From: Adhaeribacter aerolatus
GTDB lineage: Bacteria > Bacteroidota > Bacteroidia > Cytophagales > Hymenobacteraceae
DNA length: 64,000 nucleotides
Assembly (NCBI RefSeq): GCF_007991635.1
Contig: NZ_BJYS01000016.1
Location: 62,001 to 126,000 of the forward strand
Direction: 5' to 3'
Below, in pieces: positions 1 to 7,632 of this stretch (its first letter is position 1; the number at the start of each line of letters is the position of its first letter). The notes under the pieces were generated by a model. That model was not told where the DNA came from. It did not search any database and was given only the letters and a program-made list of their open reading frames with translations. Both the position numbers and the translations under genes were made by a program.

Positions 1-716
1 ACCATTACTGCCAAGGCTAAAGGATAACTATCGAGAAAAAGCTTTTTTACAACTGGAAATTTTATTTTCCACCTGGTAACTAAACCATTGCTTTGCTTAT
101 ACACCAGTATAAAAAATGTAGCCGTAAATAATAATTCGAGCGAATTAGCCAGGACAAATAAAACAAGGGGGCCTTTTAAAATTAAAATAGCTATTTTAAA
201 GATAGCCGATATAATAAAAGCAGCAACCCGGGAATAAACAACAAACTTGGATTGTAGGGTTGATTGAAAATAGAAATCTATTACGTCAAAAGACTGAAAC
301 AATAGGCCTCCTGCTGTTATTAAAACCAATATAAGCGTTAATGGCTCACCCGGCCTCAAAATTAATATTGTAAGAAGAGATAATACAAAAGCTAACCCGC
401 CTCCTACTAATTTAAGAATAAATGCTGCTCCTAAAACTTCTTCCTTGGCCTGTTCTTTAACTAAGTTTTTAACGACAATACTATCCAGGCCTAACGAAGA
501 AAATATACTAAAAAGGGCTACAAAGGCAATAACATAATTCCATAATCCAAAATCCTGAGCACCTAAATACCTGGCTATTAATACGGTCAGAACAAAGTTT
601 AACCCAACTCTTAGTACTTTATCTAAAAATAACCAGCTTATATTGGATAGTACTTTCTTTAAATTTTCCTTTCCTTCTAATTTGCCTTTTAGATTATAAT
701 AAAGTTTTGAAACCAC
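1..716 (-). CDS. Wzx-type polysaccharide flippase, N-terminal part (runs off the left edge)
   Basis: Translating the minus strand from a GTG at 716 gives an uninterrupted reading frame to the window edge, about 238 residues. An in-frame stop lies three codons upstream of the GTG and no ATG follows soon after, so GTG is the likely start. The protein has a basic N-terminus followed by repeated hydrophobic helices, with segments such as FLDKVLRVGLNFVLTVLIAR and ARYLGAQDFGLWNYV. These are typical of the N-terminal helices of oligosaccharide flippases of the MVF/PST superfamily, which move lipid-linked glycan units across the inner membrane. It is divergent from the Wzz-like gene at 949, which suggests one surface-polysaccharide locus extending to the left. 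The family call is firm; the substrate is unknown. Confidence 0.85.
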   Translation of the reverse strand, partial: MVSKLYYNLKGKLEGKENLKKVLSNISWLFLDKVLRVGLNFVLTVLIARYLGAQDFGLWNYVIAFVALFSIFSSLGLDSIVVKNLVKEQAKEEVLGAAFILKLVGGGLAFVLSLLTILILRPGEPLTLILVLITAGGLLFQSFDVIDFYFQSTLQSKFVVYSRVAAFIISAIFKIAILILKGPLVLFVLANSLELLFTATFFILVYKQSNGLVTRWKIKFPVVKKLFLDSYPLALAVM

Positions 717-896
717 AGAGTATTAAATTTTGCGCAAATTAGCATAAAAACTAATTCTTTAAGGCTTGTTCGGCTTCAATCTGTTTATTTAAAAAAATTA
801 AGCTGTATTCATTCCATTACTTTTCAAAAGAGAAAAGCTTTTAATCTATATTTATCCTTACCATTAAAATAACTTTATAACAGATTAAAATTTTTA

Positions 897-928
897 TTGA
901 AAGAAAGGGTTTAAAAGTTATAAATTTG
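897..928 (+). promoter_or_regulatory. Bacteroidota-type promoter upstream of the Wzz-like gene
   Basis: TAAATTTG at 921-928 fits the Bacteroidota -7 consensus TAnnTTTG. A TTG at 897-899 lies 21 bases upstream, in the accepted spacing range for the -33 element. The start codon at 949 would then have a leader of roughly 15 bases. This is a sequence match only. Confidence 0.5.
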
Positions 929-948
929 CCTCCCAGATTTCTCTATGC

Positions 949-1977
949 ATGAATAACCCAGAAATTAACAACTCTAAAAGAAATAATTCTTCAGAAGAAG
1001 AAATTGATTTAAATAAATTATTCAATTCGGTCGGAAAAGGAATTTCCAATTTCTTCAAAGGTCTTTTTCGGGTATTTTTCTTATTCCTGGATACCGTTAC
1101 TGCTAACCTTAAAATTATTGGCTTATTAATAATAATAGGGGGAATTTTAGGTTTAGCCTATACTTTTATAGCCAGACCATATTATGAATCACGGATGACT
1201 TTAGGGTCTGTATATTACCGCGGACAGTTTATAAATAACTCAATTCTGAGTCTGGATTTACTTTGCAAAGAAAAGAATTTCAATGCGATAGCAAATATTT
1301 TACAAATTCCAAAGCCCAAAGCCGCTAACTTAAAAAGTATTCAAATAGAACCTATCGTTTCGCCGAGTACGCAATTACTGATAGACCTTTACAAAGAAAC
1401 AGAAGGCAACAAACGTCGCCTCGATTCCCTGATTCTCAGTACAGAAGATACCACTTTTCAAATTAAGGTTCAGGTTTTTGATACTACTGCCTTAAATGGG
1501 CTAGATACCTCCATTGTAAATTATATACTAAAAAATAAATTTGTTAAAAAGCGGATCGAAATTGAAAGAGTTAATCTCAAAAGTCGCAAAGCTAAACTGA
1601 TAAAAGAATCTGCGAGTCTGGATACTTTAAAACGCAGTATAGCCTTAAGTTATCGCATGCCAGCGGCCGGACGTTCGGGTACCAACAATGTTATTTTAGA
1701 TGATAAAGGTACCAATCCGATTGATATATACCGGGAGGATTTACGCTTTTATGATCAAATTATTAAGATAGACAGATTATTATATATCAATTCTGAACTA
1801 GAAATTATTGATCCTTTTATTGCTTATGGTAAGTCTGTAAATGGAAGTAAAGTTAAAAACACCTTAATTGGCTTGTTAGCTGGACTTATTTTAGCGCTTC
1901 TGTTGATAATTGCTAAAGTTATTAATACCGGCCTTACCAAAATGAAATTAATATTAAAAAGGGAAGATAATTTATAA
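949..1977 (+). CDS. Wzz-like polysaccharide chain-length determinant / co-polymerase
   Basis: A 342-residue inner-membrane protein with the topology of polysaccharide co-polymerases (Wzz/PCP family): a cytoplasmic N-terminus, a transmembrane helix at about residues 55-75, a long periplasmic region with predicted helices (about 200-270), and a second helix at about 306-325 followed by a short basic tail. There is no attached BY-kinase domain, so it resembles PCP-1/Wzz rather than Wzc. Such proteins set the chain length of O-antigen or capsule. A Wzx-type flippase lies divergently upstream. The family is assigned mainly on topology and context, because primary sequence conservation is low in this group. 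The first ATG (945) gives only three codons, so the ATG at 949 is the start. Confidence 0.75.
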   Translation: MNNPEINNSKRNNSSEEEIDLNKLFNSVGKGISNFFKGLFRVFFLFLDTVTANLKIIGLLIIIGGILGLAYTFIARPYYESRMTLGSVYYRGQFINNSILSLDLLCKEKNFNAIANILQIPKPKAANLKSIQIEPIVSPSTQLLIDLYKETEGNKRRLDSLILSTEDTTFQIKVQVFDTTALNGLDTSIVNYILKNKFVKKRIEIERVNLKSRKAKLIKESASLDTLKRSIALSYRMPAAGRSGTNNVILDDKGTNPIDIYREDLRFYDQIIKIDRLLYINSELEIIDPFIAYGKSVNGSKVKNTLIGLLAGLILALLLIIAKVINTGLTKMKLILKREDNL

Positions 1978-2254
1978 ATACTGGTTTTACCGGGTGATTA
2001 AACAATAAAAAACCAGTTGTTGTTGCTCTGAGCAGTCCGGTAAGAGATTAGTTGAATTTTAAATTAATTCTAAAAAATTCAAATTATATCTTTTTAAAAT
2101 GAGACCAGCCCTTAAAAGTTGTTTACAGGTCCTGTTAAGCTTGCCGCAGAATTTAATAAAACAGATGTCCTTATTTTATTAAATGCACCAGACTTGGATA
2201 ACTGAAGCGCGTAAACCAATTTTACAACCTTTAAAGAGGCTTGTTCCTACCTTT

Positions 2255-2908
2255 TTACCTGATTATCCCCCGGTTAATAGCGTACCGCACCAAGGCCGCC
2301 GTGTTTCTGGCCTGGGTTTTTTCGATGATGCGCTGCCGGTGCGAGTCGATGGTTCTTTTGCTGGTGAATAATTTATCGGCTATTTCGGCGTTGGTAAAGC
2401 CTTCGGTAATCAGTTTTAATACCTCCAGTTCCCTTTTAGACAGTTCTATCAATTCTGCCGGTTCGTAGTTGGCGGTGTTTTCGGTAAGTGAGGGTTTATT
2501 TTTCCGAAGCAGGTTTAAGGTAATTTCAGCTGAAATATAATTCTGGCCTTTGGCTATCGTCTGCACGGCGTGAACTAACTCTTCTTTACTAATATTCTTT
2601 AAGATATAGCCCTGAACCCCCATCTCCATCATTTTATTTATGTAATCCTCATTCTCGAACATGGTTAAGGTAAGCACTTTTACAGAGGTAAAATTCTGTA
2701 GAATGTGCTGCGCTGTTTCGAACCCATCCATCTCCGGCATTTTAATATCCATCAATACTACATCTACCGGGGTTGTTTCCAATAAATTAATCAGTTGTAC
2801 GCCATTTTCAGCCTCACCTACAATCGAAATAGAAGGTTCGTCTTTCAGCAGCGATTGCAATCCGGTACGAATTAACCTGTGATCGTCAACTATAATTACT
2901 TTAATCAT
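2255..2908 (-). CDS. NarL/LuxR-family response regulator
   Basis: A 217-residue two-domain DNA-binding response regulator. The receiver domain (about 1-120) has the acidic pair in IVDDH, the phosphoacceptor Asp54 in VLMDIKMPEMDG, the conserved Thr in LTLTMFENE and the Lys in GYILKN. The C-terminal LuxR-type helix-turn-helix (about 149-214) has the usual LSKRELEVLKLITEGFTNAE motif and a recognition helix region around SKRTIDSHRQRI. It is monocistronic, with 279 bases upstream to the next gene and no adjacent sensor kinase in the same orientation. Kinases of the block at 4.6-10.7 kb are possible partners but nothing in the sequence proves this. Target genes are unknown. Confidence 0.93.
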   Translation of the reverse strand: MIKVIIVDDHRLIRTGLQSLLKDEPSISIVGEAENGVQLINLLETTPVDVVLMDIKMPEMDGFETAQHILQNFTSVKVLTLTMFENEDYINKMMEMGVQGYILKNISKEELVHAVQTIAKGQNYISAEITLNLLRKNKPSLTENTANYEPAELIELSKRELEVLKLITEGFTNAEIADKLFTSKRTIDSHRQRIIEKTQARNTAALVRYAINRGIIR

Positions 2909-3175
2909 AAAGAATCAGGCTCTGGCAAGTTTATTAGGGCTGCAATAATAAAAAGATATTTTAATAGAAGTTAAATAATTAAGTACCCTGAAAGCTAAAA
3001 TCAATCATCTGGTTTCGGAAAGCGCTGGAAATCAAGAAATATAAAAGCGAATGGGTATAAGTACGCGAATGTTTTCAGTATTTAAACCTACAAAATATTA
3101 AGGTTTAAGATTTAACTTTAAGATATAAAATGTGATTTAGTTTATTGTATTAGCATTAGTATCTGACCGGAACCT

Positions 3176-3183
3176 TAAATTTG
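3176..3183 (+). promoter_or_regulatory. -7 element directly abutting the STAS gene start
   Basis: TAAATTTG matches the TAnnTTTG -7 consensus and ends only four bases before the ATG at 3188. If used, transcription would begin at or next to the start codon, giving a leaderless message. No good -33 TTG is seen at the usual distance (the nearest is 28 bases upstream), so the assignment is tentative. Confidence 0.35.
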
Positions 3184-3187
3184 CAAA

Positions 3188-3511
3188 ATGAAAATATTAA
3201 CCCGGAAAAACGGAGAAAGCTATATCATAAAACTTTGTGGCGAACTGGATGCCAGCACCGCTGAACCTGTAGAAAAAGTACTCGATGAAATTGTTTTGAC
3301 GGAACCCGCCCAGATACAGATTGATTGCAAAGAATTAAAATACATCTCTTCGCGGGGATTGGGAGTTTTTATTTCACGCTTCCAGGAAATAAAAGATAAG
3401 CAAATCGACTTTTATTTATTTAACATGAGCGAACCGATTCTTTATGTATTTCGGGTGCTTGGCCTGGAAGAACTAATGGACTTAAGAGCCGAAAACACCG
3501 TTAAAACCTAA
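3188..3511 (+). CDS. STAS-domain anti-sigma factor antagonist-like protein
   Basis: A 107-residue single STAS domain, the family length of SpoIIAA/RsbV-type proteins. These bind anti-sigma factors or similar switch kinases and are controlled by phosphorylation of a serine or threonine. The conserved loop is visible as YISSRGLGVF (residues 52-61), with Ser54 or Ser55 in the phosphorylation position, after the GELDASTA strand-turn near residue 18. No anti-sigma kinase (RsbW/SpoIIAB type) and no sigma factor lies next to it, so the partner is not in this window. It stands alone between the LuxR-type regulator and the methyltransferase. The family is clear; the pathway is unknown. Confidence 0.88.
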   Translation: MKILTRKNGESYIIKLCGELDASTAEPVEKVLDEIVLTEPAQIQIDCKELKYISSRGLGVFISRFQEIKDKQIDFYLFNMSEPILYVFRVLGLEELMDLRAENTVKT

Positions 3512-3713
3512 AGTCGCCATTATTCTATATTTCCATTTCAATTACCCGATTCCTACAATTTCCTTTTTCACTATTTTCCCGATAAACAGGAAATTAGTAA
3601 CTACCTAAACGGCACAAGACTTTCTTTCGCTTTACATTCTCTCTAAATTGACAGGCTAGAGCTATATGGACCGATAATATCTAAAAATCCAAAGTAACAT
3701 TAATTAAGCTGCT

Positions 3714-4433
3714 CTATGAAGTAGCCAGCGTAAGCCGCGCCAGATATTGGTCATTTTCACCTTCGGCCATAAACTCGCAGTTGTAACCGGCTTGTCCGGC
3801 ATAGTCTTTTAAAATCGGGTATTCGATATAAAGCCACTGAAATGGCTGCCCTTTTTTGTTTTTATACGCCATCTGGTACGTAACTACCCCATGATACTCT
3901 CCATTTAAATCCAGGTTCAGGGCCCCTTCTTCGTCGTAATACATGTACGTAATGTCCGAGGAGTCGAGGATTACCTGACCGCCGGGATTTAGATTGTTTT
4001 TCAGCCGCTCCAGAAAATCGACCAGGCCTTCCGGCGAGTTTACCAGTCCAATACCGTTCATCAGCATTAAAACAGTATCAAAACGTTCGGTTCCCAGGTG
4101 AAAAATATCGCTGTGTACCACCTGGTGCACGCCCCGCTTTTTCATCACCGAACAGGCCCCTTTCGAAATATCAAAAGCTGTAATGTCAAAACCTTTTTGC
4201 TGCAAATACAAACTGTGGCTGCCCGCACCGGCTCCTAAATCGGCTATTTTACCCCGGCAATTAGCCAAAGCTATTTTTTCCAGTTCGGGCATTTGCTCCG
4301 GGCTGCGGAAAAAGTAGGCCGCCAGCAGCACATCCGGTTCGGCAATATCAGAATACACCCGGATGATCGCCTCCTGCTCCCCGGCCAGGTAATCCTGCAA
4401 GGCATGGCCAATAATATCTGCTCCGGATTTCAT
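3714..4433 (-). CDS. class I SAM-dependent methyltransferase
   Basis: A 239-residue protein with a class I S-adenosylmethionine-binding fold. Motif I is IADLGAGAGSHSLYL (about residues 63-77), motif II is the acidic strand end ITAFDIS (about 83-89), and a HSDIFHL segment follows for adenine contact. The later part (FDTVLMLMNGIGLV and NLNPGGQVILDSSD) is typical of the family. The extended N-terminus of about 60 residues and a C-terminal Tyr-rich strand region may bind the substrate. Substrate cannot be read from the sequence; small-molecule methylation is a guess. It is a monocistronic gene on the minus strand between signalling genes. Confidence 0.85.
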   Translation of the reverse strand: MKSGADIIGHALQDYLAGEQEAIIRVYSDIAEPDVLLAAYFFRSPEQMPELEKIALANCRGKIADLGAGAGSHSLYLQQKGFDITAFDISKGACSVMKKRGVHQVVHSDIFHLGTERFDTVLMLMNGIGLVNSPEGLVDFLERLKNNLNPGGQVILDSSDITYMYYDEEGALNLDLNGEYHGVVTYQMAYKNKKGQPFQWLYIEYPILKDYAGQAGYNCEFMAEGENDQYLARLTLATS

Positions 4434-4606
4434 AAGTAGTTCACGTTGTTTTAATTATATAAAAGCTTTTTGGTATAAACCTGTGTTTTTGCAGATTTAA
4501 GTTCCCGCTGAATAAATTTAGTGCGGCAAATTACTATTTTAACAGTTTAATTCTTTCTAATTTTAAAGTTCAGGCTTTAAGCTACGCTAATCCAGCCCTG
4601 ATTCGT

Positions 4607-6103
4607 ATGAAAATAATTACAAAAATATATTTGAGCATCGGATTTATATTACTTGTTTTTGTATTTGTTACCGTAGCTTATTTTATACAATCGAACAAAG
4701 TAGATAACGCAATTGATGAGGTACTGCTTTCCACCGAAATAATTCAAGCCAACAGCAATTTACAGAAAGCCGTTTTAGATGCACAAGCTGGTATGAGGGG
4801 CTATTTATTATCCGGAAAAGAAAATTACGTAGAACCTTACTACGCCGGCGTAGCCGAATACCTGATAGAACTTAATATTTTAAGAAAGTTAAACCAGTCT
4901 AAACCAGCCAACATTGGCTACCTGAACCAGATAGACCAGCAATTTAACAACTGGAACGACTCTATTGCCAGCCCTTTAATAGAGGCCAAACGCAACGTAA
5001 ACGCCGGCCCAAAAGCCCAGCAAGAATACAACCGCCTTTATTATAAAACTTATACCCGCGAAGAAGGCAAAACCAGAATAGACAGAATCCGGTATTTTAC
5101 TGACTTAATTGAAAAAGTAGAAACCAGGAATAAGAAAGCCCTGGTTGGTAAGTTGAAAACTTCGCAAAATTTAACCGACCTTTTAAGTCTTGGGTTAACC
5201 GTGCTGGCAGTAATAATTGGCATTGCTACGGCTTTATTGCTGGGTAAAACCATTAAAAAAAGAATCTTAAGTATGCAAAAGCTGGCCAGCAACCTGGCCC
5301 GGGGCAATTTTGAGATGAAGCTCACCGACCATGATCACGATGAGTTAAGCAGCTTATCGGCGGATATGAATGTAATGGCTCAGAAACTGCAGAATAGTTT
5401 TGCGCACCTGAAAAAAATGAACCAGGAGCTCGACCAGTTCGCTTATGTAGTTTCGCATGACCTGAAAGCGCCATTGCGGGCTATTAATAACCTGGCCGAG
5501 TGGATAGACGAAGATATTGGCGAAACTACTCCTGAAATCCGGAAAAACCTCTCGCTGATGCGTGGCCGGGTACATCGTCTCGAAAACCTTATTAACGGTA
5601 TTCTGGCTTATTCGCGCATTGGCCGGACCAAAATAGAACAAAACACGTTCGACCTGCGCGAATTACTCCAGGAAATTACTGAATCGCTGGCGCCGCTGCC
5701 TAACCAAAAAATTATTATTCCAACGGAGCCCTTGCAAATACAAACCGAAAAAATATTGCTGCAGCAGGTGTTGGTAAATTTAATCAGCAACGGGCTTAAG
5801 TATAATAATAAACCCAATGCTGAGGTAAGCGTAAGCGCCGAACTAAACGGTAAAAATTATTTAATTCGTGTGGCCGACAACGGGCCCGGTATTCCACCGG
5901 AATACCACGAAAAAATATTCGGGGTTTTTCAAACGATTGAAGCGCGCGACACCATTGAAAGTACCGGCATTGGCCTGGCTATCGTAAAAAAAATAATTGA
6001 AGAAAAGCATGGCGCTATTCGCGTTGATTCGGAGCCGGGCCAGGGCACCACTTTTTCGTTTACCTGGCCCCTATCGCAACCGGTAGTGCTTGCTCCCATT
6101 TAA
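4607..6103 (+). CDS. CHASE3-domain membrane sensor histidine kinase
   Basis: A 498-residue sensor kinase. The order is: transmembrane helix 1 (about 7-27), an extracytoplasmic CHASE3 sensor (about 30-190) with the LLSTEIIQANSNLQKAVLDA and GMRGYLLSGKENYV pattern, transmembrane helix 2 (about 193-213), HAMP (about 214-265), dimerisation/phosphoacceptor domain with His284 in YVVSHDLKAPLRAI, and an ATPase domain with N-box NLISNGLKYN, G1 DNGPGIP and G2 STGIGLAIVKK. It heads an apparent operon with a second kinase 13 bases downstream and a receiver protein 9 bases after that. The two kinases are similar around the His box, which points to tandem duplication. The ligand is unknown. Confidence 0.93.
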   Translation: MKIITKIYLSIGFILLVFVFVTVAYFIQSNKVDNAIDEVLLSTEIIQANSNLQKAVLDAQAGMRGYLLSGKENYVEPYYAGVAEYLIELNILRKLNQSKPANIGYLNQIDQQFNNWNDSIASPLIEAKRNVNAGPKAQQEYNRLYYKTYTREEGKTRIDRIRYFTDLIEKVETRNKKALVGKLKTSQNLTDLLSLGLTVLAVIIGIATALLLGKTIKKRILSMQKLASNLARGNFEMKLTDHDHDELSSLSADMNVMAQKLQNSFAHLKKMNQELDQFAYVVSHDLKAPLRAINNLAEWIDEDIGETTPEIRKNLSLMRGRVHRLENLINGILAYSRIGRTKIEQNTFDLRELLQEITESLAPLPNQKIIIPTEPLQIQTEKILLQQVLVNLISNGLKYNNKPNAEVSVSAELNGKNYLIRVADNGPGIPPEYHEKIFGVFQTIEARDTIESTGIGLAIVKKIIEEKHGAIRVDSEPGQGTTFSFTWPLSQPVVLAPI

Positions 6104-6116
6104 ATTAGCTTAAACC

Positions 6117-6848
6117 ATGAACGAAGATGCGCTGGCACAATGCCAAAACGAGTTGTCCCAGGAAAAAAAACAATTCGAAGAATTTATTTACCTGGTTTCG
6201 CACGATTTAAACGCCCCTATCCGCGCTATTTCTAACCTCTCGGTCTGGATTGCCGAAGACCTGGGCAACGACATTCCGGCCGATGTAAAGCAGCATATAA
6301 ATTTATTACAGGCCCGTACGCAGCTACTAGAAAGAATGTTAGGCGCCATTTTAACCCTTTCGCGGGTGGCGCGCACCGATCTGGAAATTGGATACGTTGA
6401 GCTGCTGCCTTTTTTAGAGAAATTAAGTAATCCGTTCCGGAAAGAGCAGGTAAGCGTAAGCATCCAAATCCGTTCAGTTGTGCCCGGCTTAATCACTTAC
6501 TACCAAAAACTGCAAACAGTTTTATCAGAATTAATTACGAACGCCATTCTTCACACCGATAAGGAAAAAGTAAATATTGCGGTGGTGGTAACGCAAACCG
6601 GCGAGTTCTTAAAATTTGAAATAATAGATAACGGCCCGGGTTTACCAGCCGATGTAAGCGAAAGAATATTCTCGCTTTTTTACACCGCTAAAGGCAAAGA
6701 AGGAAACCAAAATATTGGAGCGGGATTAACCATAGCAAAAAAAATTGCAAATTTCGTAGGAGGTCAATTAGCCGTAGATATTCCTCCGGAAGGCCTGGGT
6801 TGCAGTTTTGTGCTGTATTGGCCTAGAAAAGAACCAGAAAAAGTATAA
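6117..6848 (+). CDS. soluble histidine kinase without sensor domain
   Basis: A 243-residue kinase core with no transmembrane segment and no sensor. A short coiled N-terminus is followed by the phosphoacceptor His29 in YLVSHDLNAPIRAIS, then an ATPase domain with an N-box (ELITNAILHT), G1 (DNGPGLPADV) and a G2-like NIGAGLTIAKK. The His region closely resembles that of the upstream membrane kinase (SHDL.API/LRAI.NL..WI.ED), so it is probably a truncated paralogue of that gene. It lies 13 bases after the first kinase and 9 bases before the receiver gene. It may take its input by pairing with the membrane kinase or another protein; that is inference. Confidence 0.88.
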   Translation: MNEDALAQCQNELSQEKKQFEEFIYLVSHDLNAPIRAISNLSVWIAEDLGNDIPADVKQHINLLQARTQLLERMLGAILTLSRVARTDLEIGYVELLPFLEKLSNPFRKEQVSVSIQIRSVVPGLITYYQKLQTVLSELITNAILHTDKEKVNIAVVVTQTGEFLKFEIIDNGPGLPADVSERIFSLFYTAKGKEGNQNIGAGLTIAKKIANFVGGQLAVDIPPEGLGCSFVLYWPRKEPEKV

Positions 6849-6857
6849 ATTTGCCAC

Positions 6858-7280
6858 ATGAACGAAGAAAAGCTGATAAATATATTGCTCGTCGAAGACG
6901 ACGAAGTAGATATCATGAATGTCCAACGGGCCTTCCGCAAAAATAATATCAACAATCCGTTGTTTATTGCCCGCAACGGTCTGGAAGCCTTAGAAATGTT
7001 ACGGGGCGACAAAATACCTAAACCCCACGTAATTATCCTGGACATTAACATGCCTAAAATGAATGGCCTGGAATTCTTGCAAGAGATGCGTTCCGACGAA
7101 AACCTGAAACGTATCAGCGTTTTTGTGATGACAACTTCTAACGAGGACAGCGACAAAATAAATGCTTATAACCTGAATGTTGCCGGTTATATTCTTAAAC
7201 CATTATCGTTCGAAAAATTTATTTCGTCTATGTCTACGCTTAACAGTTATTGGAAACTTTGCGAGAGACCCTCTTTATAA
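6858..7280 (+). CDS. single-domain response regulator (Rcp1/CheY-like)
   Basis: A 140-residue receiver domain with no output domain. The acidic residues are in LVEDDEVD (12-18), the phosphoacceptor is Asp62 in ILDINMPKMNG, the switch Thr is in VFVMTTSNED and the Lys is in GYILKP. The closing Tyr-Trp-Lys segment and the 140-residue length are typical of Rcp1-type receivers found next to kinases with the SHDL(K/N)AP His-box. As the third gene of the operon starting at 4607 it is the natural phosphate acceptor of one or both kinases. How the signal continues is not visible; it may act by protein contact or through an Hpt such as that of the next kinase. Confidence 0.92.
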   Translation: MNEEKLINILLVEDDEVDIMNVQRAFRKNNINNPLFIARNGLEALEMLRGDKIPKPHVIILDINMPKMNGLEFLQEMRSDENLKRISVFVMTTSNEDSDKINAYNLNVAGYILKPLSFEKFISSMSTLNSYWKLCERPSL

Positions 7281-7632
7281 AAGCTAAAAAAGGGGAATAG
7301 ATAAATTGCGTAAACTCAACCCATCATTTTGAACGCAGCTATAATTTAGCTAAAATAACTGCTGACTCGGTTGATGATACTATTAAACATGTTGAAAATA
7401 ATGCTTTTTGGCTTACAAATAAGTGTTTTCGTTTGAGTAAATAAGCTTTTCAGTTATAAGATAAAAGCCGGGTACATTTTTAAAATATACTCGTGCGGCG
7501 TTTCAGACCGGCTAATGGCGGTTGACAATACACTGCAACGGCAATTATCACCTGGGTAATTATACCTGGCATAAGACCTGGTTTTAATCAACAGTTAAAA
7601 CTAATTTCCCCTAACCAACTTTATTTGCTATA
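7281..7632. other. 352-base non-coding gap between receiver and hybrid kinase genes
   Basis: I see no gene, RNA or clear terminator here. A weak near-repeat of ATTAT(C)ACCTGG occurs twice at about 7545-7571. The upstream region of the hybrid kinase gene has no convincing TAnnTTTG element. Confidence 0.5.

Noticed and set aside
2183-2468. Small plus-strand frames opposite the NarL-type regulator
   Set aside because: Shadows of the regulator gene; no start signals and no domain.
6846-6853. TAAATTTG just before the receiver gene at 6858 as a promoter
   Set aside because: It overlaps the stop codon of the preceding kinase gene in a tight operon and has no -33 element; probably chance.
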